From Prevotella sp. oral taxon 475 (GTDB taxonomy: Bacteria > Bacteroidota > Bacteroidia > Bacteroidales > Bacteroidaceae), in assembly GCF_018127805.1 (NCBI RefSeq), contig NZ_CP072334.1, forward strand, positions 2,024,001-2,088,000: DNA of 64,000 nucleotides, given 5' to 3'. Each line of letters begins with the position of its first letter. The first letter of the stretch is position 1. The notes beneath the pieces were generated by a model. That model saw only the letters and a list, made by a program, of their open reading frames with translations, did no database searches and was not told the origin of the DNA. Made by a program: the position numbers and the translations under genes. Below, one piece after another: positions 18,329 through 29,936 of the stretch.

Positions 18329-18574
18329 AGATAGAAGAAACCTGTGCGTAGCCATAAGAACAGAACGCATAGGACGGTTTGTGACAAACTGACCGCTGGC
18401 GTATTTTCACCAATAAGCTTTTTGATAGCATATATTTTATAAAATGATAAGTGGAGTGAAGTTTTGCAAGCGATGCGAGTCTCCTGCATGAGTAACGTGC
18501 AAACGCGGCTTACTTCGAAGGGGTAGCTTCAAGCAATTCTCAACAAATTCACTCCAAATAAAACCAATAGAGAC

Positions 18575-19597
18575 ATGGGATTCTTTTCTTTTATGCAAGA
18601 AATTGCAATGGACCTCGGCACAGCGAACACCATCATCATCAACGATGACAAAATTGTGGTGGACGAACCTTCTGTTGTGGCCCTCGATCGCCGTACAGAC
18701 AAAATGATAGCTGTTGGCGAACGTGCGAAGCTGATGTACGAGAAGACACACGAAAATATCCGCACCGTTCGCCCATTGCGCGATGGCGTGATAGCAGACT
18801 TTACCGCTTGCGAACAAATGATGCGGGGACTTATCAAGATGGTGCATACAGGCAGTCGATTGTTTTCTCCATCGCTGCGCATGGTTATCGGTGTTCCCTC
18901 GGGTAGTACGGAGGTAGAACTCCGTGCCGTACGCGATTCGGCAGAACATGCCGACGGGCGAGATGTCTATCTTATCTTCGAGCCTATGGCAGCAGCAATA
19001 GGCATCGGCATTGACGTAGAGGCCCCCGAAGGTAATATGATTGTAGATATTGGCGGTGGAAGCACCGAGATTGCAGTCATTTCATTAGGCGGGATCGTGT
19101 CGAACAACTCGATTCGCGTGGCAGGAGACGACCTCACGGCGGATATTCAAGACTATATGAGTAGACAACACAATGTGAAAGTGAGCGAGCGGATGGCCGA
19201 ACGTATTAAAATACATGTGGGATCGGCTCTTACCGACTTGGGAGAAGAAGGTCCGGAAGACTATGTCGTACATGGGCCGAACCGCATCACGGCTTTGCCT
19301 ATGGAAGTCCCGGTGTGCTATCAGGAGATTGCCCACTGTCTGGATAAAACCATTGCGAAAATTGAGAACGCAGTGCTCTCAGCTTTAGAGAACACCCCCC
19401 CGGAACTATATGCCGACATCGTGAAGAACGGTATTTATCTTACCGGCGGCGGAGCCTTGCTTAGAGGACTCGACAAGCGGCTGCAAGATAAAATCAACAT
19501 TCCGTTCCACATTGCCGAAGACCCCTTGCACAGCGTGGCAAGAGGGGCAGGCATCGCCCTAAAGAACGTAGATCGTTTCTCGTTCCTGATGAGATAA
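18575..19597 (+). CDS. mreB: Rod-shape-determining actin homologue MreB
   Basis: A 340-residue actin-fold ATPase that guides lateral cell-wall synthesis. Phosphate-1 AMDLGTANTIII, connecting FEPMAAAIGIGIDV, phosphate-2 MIVDIGGGSTEIAVISLGG and adenosine motif GIYLTGGGALLRGLD are all present. It is the first gene of the rod operon; mreC starts 6 bp after its stop. The 245-bp leader before it holds no gene. Confidence 0.97.
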   Translation: MGFFSFMQEIAMDLGTANTIIINDDKIVVDEPSVVALDRRTDKMIAVGERAKLMYEKTHENIRTVRPLRDGVIADFTACEQMMRGLIKMVHTGSRLFSPSLRMVIGVPSGSTEVELRAVRDSAEHADGRDVYLIFEPMAAAIGIGIDVEAPEGNMIVDIGGGSTEIAVISLGGIVSNNSIRVAGDDLTADIQDYMSRQHNVKVSERMAERIKIHVGSALTDLGEEGPEDYVVHGPNRITALPMEVPVCYQEIAHCLDKTIAKIENAVLSALENTPPELYADIVKNGIYLTGGGALLRGLDKRLQDKINIPFHIAEDPLHSVARGAGIALKNVDRFSFLMR

Positions 19598-19603
19598 AGG
19601 CGC

Positions 19604-20461
19604 ATGAGGAATCTCCTTGCCTTTTTAGATAAATACAATCACTGGTTCCTTTTTGTTCTGCTGGAAGTTGTCAGTGCGGTATTGCTGTTTCGGTATAACA
19701 GTTATCAGGGCAGTGTGTGGTTTTCTTCAGCGAATGTCGTAGCAGGAAAGGTGTACGAACTAAATGCCTATGCGGAGAGTTTCTTTGCACTGACAAAGGT
19801 GAATCAAGAACTGACCAAGCGCAACTTAATACTGGAGCAGCAATTGGTGGTCTTGCAAGGATTGCACGTTAAAACCTCGGCAGATAGCAGTCGTATGTAT
19901 ATGGAGCAGCAACAGCTACTGTCTCGCTTTAAACTTTACCCCGCCAAGGTAGTGAGCAACTCGTTAGATAAGCGCGATAACTTTATCACTATCGATAAAG
20001 GAGCGGCAGACGGGATTCGCAAAGACATGGGTGTAGCCTGCGGAAGTGGAGTTGTGGGCGTGGTCTACATGGTTTCGCAACACTATTCGGTTGTTATTCC
20101 CGTGCTCAACTCACATTCCAATATCAGCTGCATGATAAGAGGTCGGGGATATTTTGGTTATTTGCATTGGACAGGAGGATCCCCGGAGCTAGCCTATGTC
20201 GACGACATTCCAAGGCATGCACGCTTTGCTTTGGGCATGAACGTTGTCACCAGCGGTTACTCTTCCATCTTTCCGCCCGGCATTATGGTAGGAAAGATTT
20301 TGCACGTGTTCAACTCACCCAATGGATTGTCCTACCGATTGCAAGTAAAATTGGCAACCGACTTCGGTAATTTACGAGACGTATGCGTGATTGACAACAC
20401 GGGAATGGAAGAGAGACTTGGAGTAATGAACGCTGTACAAGACTCCTTGAAAGAGAGATGA
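19604..20461 (+). CDS. mreC: Rod-shape-determining protein MreC
   Basis: A 285-residue periplasmic scaffold with one N-terminal membrane helix (WFLFVLLEVVSAVLLF), a coiled coil (residues about 60-105), then the MreC beta domain (DNFITIDKGAADGIRKDMGV, GVVGVVYMVSQHYSVVIPVLN, GIMVGKIL). It links MreB to PBP2 and RodA. Order and spacing match the standard operon. Confidence 0.95.
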   Translation: MRNLLAFLDKYNHWFLFVLLEVVSAVLLFRYNSYQGSVWFSSANVVAGKVYELNAYAESFFALTKVNQELTKRNLILEQQLVVLQGLHVKTSADSSRMYMEQQQLLSRFKLYPAKVVSNSLDKRDNFITIDKGAADGIRKDMGVACGSGVVGVVYMVSQHYSVVIPVLNSHSNISCMIRGRGYFGYLHWTGGSPELAYVDDIPRHARFALGMNVVTSGYSSIFPPGIMVGKILHVFNSPNGLSYRLQVKLATDFGNLRDVCVIDNTGMEERLGVMNAVQDSLKER

Positions 20462-20527
20462 TAGGTAAGTGCGAAAAGATTGCGTCTATTCGTGAGCGGA
20501 ATCAAACAAAAGATATGAGATAGAAGA

Positions 20528-21028
20528 ATGAGCATGAGCATTTTAAGGAGCATCGGATTGTTTTTCGTTTTTCTGCTGGTACAGGTGCTAGTGCTGAACC
20601 ATATCCACCTCCTCGGTTGTGCAACACCTTTATTATATATATATATGGTGTTGTTATTTCCGCGCAACTATCCCAAATGGGCTATGTTGCTATGGGCGTT
20701 CGGACTGGGTTTGTCTGTCGACATTTTCTCGAACACACCCGGAGTGACCGCTGCCTCAATGACATTGGCAGCCTTTTTACGTCCTTATCTGCTCGAACCT
20801 TTCCTGCAACGGGAAAGCGCAGACGACTTGGTGCCCTCCATGAAGTCGTTAGGAACCTTTCGTTACGTGGTTCTCGCGACCATTCTTATTCTGTTTTACT
20901 GTCTTACCTTTTTTTCATTAGAGATGTTTTCATTCTTCAACTGGGTGCAGTGGCTCTACTGCATCGGTGGAAGCGCGGCATTGACGCTCGTATTAGTGTT
21001 GGCGTTAGACAATCTCAGAAGCAGATAG
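20528..21028 (+). CDS. mreD: Rod-shape-determining protein MreD
   Basis: A 166-residue inner-membrane protein with about five hydrophobic helices and the motif LWAFGLGLSVDIFSNTPGVTA, close to the conserved G-L-x-x-D of MreD. It lies between mreC and the PBP2 gene. Confidence 0.9.
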   Translation: MSMSILRSIGLFFVFLLVQVLVLNHIHLLGCATPLLYIYMVLLFPRNYPKWAMLLWAFGLGLSVDIFSNTPGVTAASMTLAAFLRPYLLEPFLQRESADDLVPSMKSLGTFRYVVLATILILFYCLTFFSLEMFSFFNWVQWLYCIGGSAALTLVLVLALDNLRSR

Positions 21029-21038
21029 AAATCAAAGC

Positions 21039-22889
21039 GTGAAAGATTTTGAACTTGAAAAGCGGCAATTGGTGATTGGTGGGGTGGCAACATTCATTGT
21101 GATTGTCTATCTCATCCGGTTATTCACGCTTCAACTTCTTAGCGACGATTACAAAAAGAACGCCGACAGTAATGCTTTCCTAAAGAAAATTGAATTTCCC
21201 TCGCGCGGCGTTATTACCGACCGACACGGGCGTCTGCTCGTTTATAATCAACCGGCTTATGACATCATGGTAGTGATGAACGAAGAGAAGGGGAGGCTCG
21301 ACACCGCAGAGTTTTGCAACACATTGGGCATCACCAAAGACTTCTTCATACGCCGAATGGAAGAAATCAAAGATCGAGCGAAGAATCCCGGTTACTCACG
21401 CTTCACCCAACAGCTCTTTATGAGCCAGTTATCAGACAGAGAGTTCAGCGTATTCCAAGAGAAAATCTTCCGTTTCCCCGGTTTTTATGTACGAAAGCGC
21501 AGTATCCGACAGTATCAGTACCCCTATGCCGCTCACGTCTTAGGCGATGTGGCCGAGGTTTCGAGAAGTGACATCGAAGCATCCGACTACTATCAGTCGG
21601 GCGACTACATCGGAAAGCTCGGCATCGAGCGCAGCTACGAAGAACAGTTGCGTGGCGAAAAAGGTGTACAAATCTTATTGCGCGATGCCCACGGAAGAAT
21701 TCAAGGTAGCTATCAGGACGGAAAATTCGACCGTAAACCCGTAGCAGGCAAAGACCTCACCCTAAGCATCGACATCAAGCTCCAAGCCTTGGGAGAGCGA
21801 CTCTTGGAAGGGAAGATAGGAAGTATCGTTGCCATTGAGCCTGCTACAGGCGAAGTGCTCTGCATGGTATCGTCGCCCACTTACGACCCGCGACTGATGG
21901 TAGGCCGACAGCGTGGTCGGCATCACATGGAACTATCGCGAGATGTTTGGAAACCCTTGCTCAACCGTTCTATCATGGGGCAATATCCGCCGGGGTCTAC
22001 ATTCAAAACGTCTCAAGGACTCACCTACATGACCGAAGGCATCATTACCCCCACCACACAATTCCCTTGTCATCACGGCTTCAACTATCGCGGACTGCAT
22101 GTGGGTTGTCACGGACATGCCTCGCCCGTGGCCCTTGTCGGAGCGTTGAGCACCTCGTGCAACAGTTACTTCTGTTGGGGATTATTCCAGATGATGTCCA
22201 ACCGTCGGCGTTACCGAAACGTGCAGGAAGCGATGAATACCTGGCGCGACTACATGGTCAGTATGGGATTCGGTTACAAGCTCGGCATCGATCTGCCCGG
22301 CGAAAAACGCGGGCTCATTCCCAATGCCAGCTTTTATGACAAGAACTATCGAGGATCTTGGAACGGATTGACCGTCATCAGCATCTCCATCGGACAGGGT
22401 GAAGTAAATCTCACGCCGCTACAAATAGCCAATCTCGGAGCCACCATCGCCAATCGCGGCTACTACTACGTGCCGCATGTGGTGCGCAAGGTGAAAGGCG
22501 AACCGCTCGACACCCTCTTTACGCGTCGCCATTACACCAAGGCCAGTCGGCGTGCTTACGACTATGTGGTAGCAGGCATGCGCGCTTCGGTGCTCGGTGG
22601 AACCTGCCGCGCAGCCAATCGAGCCGACTATGAAGTGTGCGGCAAGACCGGAACAGCCCAGAACCGCGGTCAAGACCACTCCGTCTTTATGGGTTTCGCA
22701 CCGATGAATCACCCCCGAATCGCCATCGCCGTATACGTAGAGAATGGTGGATTCGGAGCCGATTACGGCGTGCCCATTGGGTCGCTGATGATGGAACAAT
22801 ATCTCAAAGGAAAACTCTCAGAAGCTTCGGAGGCACGGGCACGAGACTTCCAAAATCGAAGAATAGCTTATGGCAGGAGCAACAGATAA
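21039..22889 (+). CDS. mrdA: Penicillin-binding protein 2 (elongasome transpeptidase)
   Basis: A 616-residue class B PBP: membrane anchor (residues about 10-30), dimerisation domain (FPSRGVITDRHGRLLVYNQPAYDI), and transpeptidase domain with catalytic PPGSTFK, STSCNSYF (S-x-N box read as SCN) and CGKTGTAQN. It cross-links lateral-wall murein with RodA. The start is a GTG; MKDFELEKR matches the usual Bacteroidota N-terminus, so I keep it. Its end overlaps rodA by 20 bp, which suggests coupled translation. Confidence 0.95.
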   Translation: MKDFELEKRQLVIGGVATFIVIVYLIRLFTLQLLSDDYKKNADSNAFLKKIEFPSRGVITDRHGRLLVYNQPAYDIMVVMNEEKGRLDTAEFCNTLGITKDFFIRRMEEIKDRAKNPGYSRFTQQLFMSQLSDREFSVFQEKIFRFPGFYVRKRSIRQYQYPYAAHVLGDVAEVSRSDIEASDYYQSGDYIGKLGIERSYEEQLRGEKGVQILLRDAHGRIQGSYQDGKFDRKPVAGKDLTLSIDIKLQALGERLLEGKIGSIVAIEPATGEVLCMVSSPTYDPRLMVGRQRGRHHMELSRDVWKPLLNRSIMGQYPPGSTFKTSQGLTYMTEGIITPTTQFPCHHGFNYRGLHVGCHGHASPVALVGALSTSCNSYFCWGLFQMMSNRRRYRNVQEAMNTWRDYMVSMGFGYKLGIDLPGEKRGLIPNASFYDKNYRGSWNGLTVISISIGQGEVNLTPLQIANLGATIANRGYYYVPHVVRKVKGEPLDTLFTRRHYTKASRRAYDYVVAGMRASVLGGTCRAANRADYEVCGKTGTAQNRGQDHSVFMGFAPMNHPRIAIAVYVENGGFGADYGVPIGSLMMEQYLKGKLSEASEARARDFQNRRIAYGRSNR

Positions 22890-24342
22890 GCAGTCGAGCA
22901 TTCTCGGCTCTTTAGATTGGTGGACGATAGGCATCTACATCGCCCTACTTACTTTCGGGTGGGTGAGCGTGTGCGGAGCCAGTTACACCTACGGAGACAC
23001 CGACATCTTCAGTCTCTCCACCCGTTCGGGCATGCAAATCGTGTGGATAGGCACCTCTATCTGCTTAGGTTTCGTGCTACTGATGCTCGACGATCGTTTC
23101 TACGACACCTTCGCCTACGTCATCTACGCCCTCCTTCTGCTGCTACTTTTTGCCACCATCTTCAACCCGCACGAAATCAAAGGCTCGCGTTCGTGGCTCG
23201 TACTCGGGCCACTCCGACTGCAGCCCGCCGAGTTTGCCAAGTTCGCCACTGCCCTGGCCATCTCCAAACTCATGAGCACCTACGGTTTCAACATCCACAA
23301 CTGGCGGCACTTCCTTGTCTCCTGTCTCGTAATACTGCTGCCGATGGTCTTCATCGTAGCGCAGAAAGAAACCGGTTCGGCTCTGGTCTATCTCTCCTTT
23401 TTTTTGATGTTCTACCGCGAGGGAATGCCCGGTAGCATCCTCTTCACCGGTGTAGCGATGGTGATTTATTTCGTCGTAGGCATCCGTTTCGAAGCCGTCG
23501 AACTGTGGTCAACCCCCTCCTCGCTGGGCAAGTTTGCCGTGCTCGCCCTGGTGCAACTGTTTTCCGCAGGACTGGTGCAAGTCTATTGCCGCCCCGACCG
23601 CAGTCGCACCCGCTTACTTACAGCCGTTATCCTCCTCCTCACCGTCCTCTCGCTGCTCGTATCGCATTATCTGTTTCCGTTCGATGTCACGCAGATACAG
23701 CTTGGGCTGACCGTTGTGTTGGTGCTCTATCTGCTTTACCAGGCTCTACACGCCCGACTACAGCCTTACCTTTACGTTGCCCTTTTTGCCATTCTCTCGG
23801 TGGGCTTTTTCTACTCGGCCGACCATGTCCTCAACAACGTTATGGAGCCACATCAACGTGTGCGCATCAACGTGCTCTTAGGTTTGGAGCAAGACCTTGC
23901 CGGTGCTGGCTACAACGTGCACCAAAGCGAAATTGCCATCGGTTCGGGCGGGCTCAAAGGCAAAGGATTTCTCAATGGGACACAAACCAAACTCAAGTTT
24001 GTGCCCGAGCAAGACACCGACTTCATCTTCTGTACCGTGGGCGAAGAAGAAGGATTTGTGGGATCAGCCGCCGTACTGTTGCTCTTCCTCGCGCTCATTT
24101 TGCGGCTCATTCGCCTGGCCGAGCGGCAGACCATGCGGTTTGGTCGGGTTTATGGCTATTGCGTACTTAGCATCTTTCTCTTCCATGTCTTCATCAACGT
24201 GGGAATGGTGTTGGGCCTTACGCCCGTCATCGGCATCCCGTTGCCCCTCTTCAGCTATGGCGGTTCGAGTTTGTGGGGATTTACATTACTCTTGTTTATC
24301 TTTCTACGAATTGATGCCGGGCGTGAACGCTCGCGCTATTAA
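22870..24342 (+). CDS. rodA: Rod-shape-determining glycosyltransferase RodA
   Basis: A 490-residue SEDS-family polytopic membrane protein that polymerises lipid II. Motifs include GPLRLQPAEFAKFATALAI (with the Q-P-S/A-E-x-x-K block), QKETGSALVY, GLKGKGFLNGTQT, FVPEQDTDFIF and PLPLFSYGGSS. The extra length over the usual 370-420 lies in a central hydrophobic insertion at residues about 215-300, common in Bacteroidota RodA. It is the last gene of the rod operon. Confidence 0.95.
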   Translation: MAGATDKQSSILGSLDWWTIGIYIALLTFGWVSVCGASYTYGDTDIFSLSTRSGMQIVWIGTSICLGFVLLMLDDRFYDTFAYVIYALLLLLLFATIFNPHEIKGSRSWLVLGPLRLQPAEFAKFATALAISKLMSTYGFNIHNWRHFLVSCLVILLPMVFIVAQKETGSALVYLSFFLMFYREGMPGSILFTGVAMVIYFVVGIRFEAVELWSTPSSLGKFAVLALVQLFSAGLVQVYCRPDRSRTRLLTAVILLLTVLSLLVSHYLFPFDVTQIQLGLTVVLVLYLLYQALHARLQPYLYVALFAILSVGFFYSADHVLNNVMEPHQRVRINVLLGLEQDLAGAGYNVHQSEIAIGSGGLKGKGFLNGTQTKLKFVPEQDTDFIFCTVGEEEGFVGSAAVLLLFLALILRLIRLAERQTMRFGRVYGYCVLSIFLFHVFINVGMVLGLTPVIGIPLPLFSYGGSSLWGFTLLLFIFLRIDAGRERSRY

Positions 24343-24451
24343 CTCCCAATGCCTTCGCCCGGAACGGAAGGATTCTATCCGGTTCTGATAGAATAGCAAA
24401 TCGAGTTTCTAATCCGTTGAAATTCATTCTCTTACAAGGCCCCTTACATTC

Positions 24452-24547
24452 TCTTAGCTTTTGCAACCCATTTTCTTAGCTTTTAGGCTGCGTTTTCTTA
24501 GCTTTCGCCATGTAGTCTCTTAGCTTTTGCAATTTGTTTTCTATCGC
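24452..24547 (+). repeat. 22-bp repeat family, locus C (four units plus a partial)
   Basis: Units begin at 24452, 24474, 24496 and 24518, with a partial at 24540, exactly 22 bp apart. The cores are TCTTAGCTTTTGC or close variants, and the 9 nt after each differ. Located between rodA and the next promoter. Confidence 0.88.
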
Positions 24548-24659
24548 TTGGTATGCCCAATACTATTGGACGAACAATCGTTTGCAACGTAGTCTGTTAG
24601 TCCGAAATCAAGAAATGGCCCTGTTTGTCGAACATTTCGACGGCAGCACGACTCTACTC

Positions 24660-24752
24660 ATAACTTGTCAGCTCGTTCACGGTGCATTTGTCAACAGGTC
24701 GACTCATCCACTTGTCAACCCGTTCGCCTGCCCACTCGTTCACTTCTCAACT
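24660..24752. repeat. Degenerate 8-bp repeat tract (TTGTCAAC-like)
   Basis: The sequence keeps an 8-bp phase with TTGTCAAC, AGGTCGAC, TCATCCAC, TTGTCAAC, CCGTTCGC, CTGCCCAC, TCGTTCAC, TTCTCAAC. It is the same family as at 216 and 10395 but more eroded. It ends just before the -7 box at 24761. Confidence 0.5.
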
Positions 24753-24760
24753 AAATCCCT

Positions 24761-24768
24761 TAACTTTG
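24761..24768 (+). promoter_or_regulatory. -7 box of the small lipoprotein gene
   Basis: TAACTTTG followed by CACCC, 25 bp upstream of the start codon. Confidence 0.65.
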
Positions 24769-24793
24769 CACCCAAATTCAAAACCTCGGAACG

Positions 24794-25186
24794 ATGAAGA
24801 AAACAAAAATCTGGGCTCTGGCCGCACCGTTACTACTGATCGCTTGCACCGACCGGACAAGCCCTGAAGATGTGGCCGGAGCGGCAGCCAAGACGTATTA
24901 TCAACAACTCGCCAAAGGACAGTATGCCGAATATGTAGACGGCTTCTATCGCCCCGATAGCATCCCAACCAATTACCGGCAGCAATTGATCGAGAATGCC
25001 AAAATGTTTCTCGCCGAGCAAACCCGAGAGCGAGGCTCTTTAGCCGGTGTACACCTCACTCGAGCCACGGTAGACACCGCCCTGCACACAGCCAACGCTT
25101 TCCTACTGCTCACTTTCGCCGACAGCAGTCGTGAAGAAATCGTCGTGCCTATGGTGCAACACCGTGGATTGTGGTACATGCGTTAA
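24794..25186 (+). CDS. DUF4878-like small lipoprotein
   Basis: A 130-residue lipoprotein: signal peptide with lipobox LLIAC (Cys near 18), then a compact domain with VAGAAAKTYYQQLAKGQYAEYVDGF and ending HRGLWYMR. The helix then strand pattern with a final W-Y recalls NTF2-like DUF4878 lipoproteins. Function unknown. Single gene before guaB with its own promoter. Confidence 0.7.
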   Translation: MKKTKIWALAAPLLLIACTDRTSPEDVAGAAAKTYYQQLAKGQYAEYVDGFYRPDSIPTNYRQQLIENAKMFLAEQTRERGSLAGVHLTRATVDTALHTANAFLLLTFADSSREEIVVPMVQHRGLWYMR

Positions 25187-25234
25187 GCTGCGCAAAACGC
25201 TTCGACACCCGCCACAACATCACTTAATAAATAA

Positions 25235-26797
<1,563 letters not shown>

Positions 26798-26991
26798 AGA
26801 GGGAGTAGGAAGGAGTAAGGAGAGAAGTTGGAAGGAGGAGAATAGAAAGAAGTAAGTGCGATCAACCTTTCCCCTCTTTCCACAGAACAAAACAAACAGC
26901 CGAACATCCTCCTCGCTCCCTCCCCTACTCCTTACTACTGGCTCCGCCCCTCCCTCCTACTGATACTCCTTACTCCCTTTACTCCTAAAAG

Positions 26992-28410
26992 ATGAAACTT
27001 CTCACCCTCCTTCTTCTTTGTTCTGCCGCCGTCCACGCCCAGACGACCGATCCCATCATCATGACGATAGACGGGCAACCGGTGAGCCGATCGGAATTTG
27101 AATACTCCTACAACAAGAACAACGGCGAGAACGTGGTAGACAAGAAGACTGTAGCCGAATATGTCGAACTCTTCATCAATTATAAACTCAAAGTGGCCGC
27201 CGCATTGGAAGCCCGACTCGACACGCAGACTTCTTTCAAGCAAGAGTTTGCTGGCTACCGCGATCAGCAGATACGTCCCTCGTTCGTGACCGATGCCGAC
27301 CTCGAAGCCGAGGCACGACGCATCTACACCGAGACGCAGCAACGCATCGATGCACAGGGGGGAATGGTGAAACCGGCACACATCCTGTTGTTGCTTCCAC
27401 AGAAAGCGTCGAAAGAAGTGCAGCGCGCCGCCGAAGTAAGAATCGACTCTATCTATGCCGCTCTGCGCGCCGGAGCCGACTTCGCCACGTTGGCCCGCCG
27501 GTTTTCCGATGATAAAGGCTCGGCCTCGAACGGTGGCGAACTGCCTTGGATTCAGCCCGGACAAACCCTCAAAGAGTTTGAAGACGCCGCCTATGCATTG
27601 AAGCGTGGCGAAATGAGCCGTCCTTTTCTCTCCCCCGCCGGCTATCACATCGTGCTCATGAAAGACCGTCGCCAGTTCGTGCCCTACGACTCTGTGCGTA
27701 CCGACATTCTCAGATATATCGACCAGCGCAACCTGCGCGAGCAGATCATCGACCGCAAGCTCGAAGCATTAGCCACCTCAACCCATCCACAGCGTACGCC
27801 GCAGGACGTACTCGCTCAGCGCACCGAGGAAATGGCCGCTAAAGACCCCGCCCTTAGGTTCCTCATTCAGGAATACCACGACGGATTGTTGCTCTACGAC
27901 ATCAGCAACCGTCTGGTATGGGAGAAAGCCGCCAAAGACGAGGCCGGCCTGCAAGCCTTCTTCAAGAAGAATAAAAAACGTTATGCATGGGATGCTCCCC
28001 GATTCAAGGGCATCGCCTACTATACGAAGACGGCGGCCGACTTGAAAGCTGTTCGGCAGACCATCAAGCGTCTCCCCTTCGACCATTGGGCTGAAGCCCT
28101 GCGCAAGACCTTCAACAACGACTCCACCCTACGCATCCGCGCCGAGAAAGGCCTCTTCAAGCAGGGCGACAACGCGCTGGTAGATCGCGAAGTGTTCAAC
28201 ACCGGTGCACAACCCAAGCCTCTAACCGGCTATCCTTTCTCGGCCACGCTGGGTCGGCGACTCAAGGCTCCGAAAGAGTTGGACGATGTGCGCCCGCTCG
28301 TTGTGGCCGACTATCAAGAAGAACTCGAACGCGAATGGGTGAAGGCTCTTCGTCGCCAGCATCGGGTGGAGGTGAACCCGGATGTGGTTCAAACCGTCAA
28401 CCAACACTGA
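26992..28410 (+). CDS. Periplasmic parvulin-type peptidyl-prolyl isomerase
   Basis: A 472-residue protein with a signal peptide (to VHAQ), an N-terminal chaperone-like helical part (IDGQPVSRSEFEYSYNKN) and a parvulin domain at about residues 125-225 (VKPAHILLLLPQ, FATLARRFSDDKGSASNGGELPWI, SPAGYHIVLMKDR). A second, degenerate isomerase-like part follows. It probably helps outer-membrane proteins fold. It is the first of three genes (two isomerases, then an OstA-like protein), which fits outer-membrane biogenesis. The 193-bp gap before it holds mirror-like polypurine and polypyrimidine tracts (GGAGTAAGGAG, CTCCTTACT). Confidence 0.88.
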   Translation: MKLLTLLLLCSAAVHAQTTDPIIMTIDGQPVSRSEFEYSYNKNNGENVVDKKTVAEYVELFINYKLKVAAALEARLDTQTSFKQEFAGYRDQQIRPSFVTDADLEAEARRIYTETQQRIDAQGGMVKPAHILLLLPQKASKEVQRAAEVRIDSIYAALRAGADFATLARRFSDDKGSASNGGELPWIQPGQTLKEFEDAAYALKRGEMSRPFLSPAGYHIVLMKDRRQFVPYDSVRTDILRYIDQRNLREQIIDRKLEALATSTHPQRTPQDVLAQRTEEMAAKDPALRFLIQEYHDGLLLYDISNRLVWEKAAKDEAGLQAFFKKNKKRYAWDAPRFKGIAYYTKTAADLKAVRQTIKRLPFDHWAEALRKTFNNDSTLRIRAEKGLFKQGDNALVDREVFNTGAQPKPLTGYPFSATLGRRLKAPKELDDVRPLVVADYQEELEREWVKALRRQHRVEVNPDVVQTVNQH

Positions 28411-28484
28411 CATCTTTGCCTTCTTAGGCATTTCGTCCACAGACGACGACTCAAAATCAAAACATCGCAATCCATTTCACAAGA

Positions 28485-29936
28485 ATGAAAACAAGAACAA
28501 AGATATTCTGCGGACTTTCTGCCATGATTTTGGCAGTAGTCCTTTCTGCCCATGCCAAACAAGGCGCACGGCGCACGGCGGCAGACAACGATTCTACTCG
28601 AACTCCCAGCGTAGCCAAGGAAAATCCCGTGGTGCCCGAGACCAGCGTGATAGACGAGGTGATTTGGGTTGTGGGCGACGAGCCCATCCTCAAATCCGAC
28701 GTCGAAGCAGCCCGACTGCAAGCCGAAGCCGATGGGCATAAGTTCAAAGGCAACCCCGACTGTTCCATCCCCGAGCAACTGGCCGTTCAGAAGCTATTCC
28801 TCCATCAAGCCGCCATCGACAGTCTGGAAGTAAGCGAGTCGGACATCTCACAAGGCATCGAAGACCAAATCAACTACTGGATACAACTCATCGGTTCGAA
28901 AGAAAAGCTTGAAGAATATCGCAAACAAAGCGTCTCGGAAATGCGGCAGGCCATGCACGACGACTTCAAAAACAACCGCCTCATCACCATGATGAAAGAC
29001 AAGCTCGTGGCCGACGTAAAAGTATCGCCCGCCGACGTGCGTCGCTACTTCAACGCCCTACCCGCCGACAGCATCCCCCTCGTGCCCACCGTAGTAGAAG
29101 TAGAAATCATCACGCAGAACCCCAAGGTGCGGCAAGACGAAATCAACCGCATCAAAGACCAACTCCGCGAATACACCGACCGCGTGACCAAAGGCGAAAC
29201 CACCTTCGCCACCCTGGCACGCCTCTACTCAGAAGACCCTGGTAGCGCACGGCAGGGCGGAGAACTCGGCTTCACCGGTCGCGGAACACTCGATCCTGCC
29301 TTCGCCGCCGCAGCCTTCAACCTCACCGATCCAAAGAAAATCTCGAAAATCGTCGAGACAGAATTCGGCTATCACATCATCCAGCTCATCGACAAACGCG
29401 GCGATAAAGTCAACGTGCGGCACATTCTGCTCAAGCCCCGCATCTCGCAAGAAGAAATCACCAACGCCGAAGCCCGACTCGATTCCATCGCTGCCGACAT
29501 CCGCAGCGGGAAATTCACCTTTGAAGAAGGAGCCACCTTCATCTCCGACGACAAAGACACGAAAAACAACCACGGGCTCATGGCCTACACCGACCAAGAA
29601 AATCGCTCCCTCACCTCCCGTTTCCGCATGCGCGACCTCCCCACCGAAGTCGCCCGTCAGGTAGAAAGCATGAAAGTAGGCGACATCTCCCAGCCCTTCT
29701 CCATGGTCAACAACCGCGGGAAAACCGTCTGCGCCATCGTCAAGCTCAAAAGCAGAGTAGAAGCCCACAAAGCCACCATCACCGAAGACTTCCAAGTGAT
29801 GCGCAACGTCGTGCTCGCCAAAGAAAAAGAAAAGAAACTACACAACTGGGTAGTCAACAAGATCAAGCAAACCTACGTACGCATGAACGATCGCTACAAA
29901 GGTTGTGACTTCGAATATCAAGGTTGGGTGAAATGA
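28485..29936 (+). CDS. SurA-like periplasmic chaperone/peptidyl-prolyl isomerase
   Basis: A 483-residue exported protein: signal peptide (to AHA), SurA-like N-terminal region (VIDEVIWVVGDEPILKSDVE, GNPDCSIPEQLAVQKLFLHQA), then two parvulin domains (PTVVEVEIITQNP with RLYSEDPGSARQGGELGFTGRG; VNVRHILLKP with FISDDKDTKNNHGLMAY). Domain order matches SurA, the carrier of unfolded outer-membrane proteins. Its stop overlaps the start of the OstA-like gene as ATGA. Confidence 0.9.
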   Translation: MKTRTKIFCGLSAMILAVVLSAHAKQGARRTAADNDSTRTPSVAKENPVVPETSVIDEVIWVVGDEPILKSDVEAARLQAEADGHKFKGNPDCSIPEQLAVQKLFLHQAAIDSLEVSESDISQGIEDQINYWIQLIGSKEKLEEYRKQSVSEMRQAMHDDFKNNRLITMMKDKLVADVKVSPADVRRYFNALPADSIPLVPTVVEVEIITQNPKVRQDEINRIKDQLREYTDRVTKGETTFATLARLYSEDPGSARQGGELGFTGRGTLDPAFAAAAFNLTDPKKISKIVETEFGYHIIQLIDKRGDKVNVRHILLKPRISQEEITNAEARLDSIAADIRSGKFTFEEGATFISDDKDTKNNHGLMAYTDQENRSLTSRFRMRDLPTEVARQVESMKVGDISQPFSMVNNRGKTVCAIVKLKSRVEAHKATITEDFQVMRNVVLAKEKEKKLHNWVVNKIKQTYVRMNDRYKGCDFEYQGWVK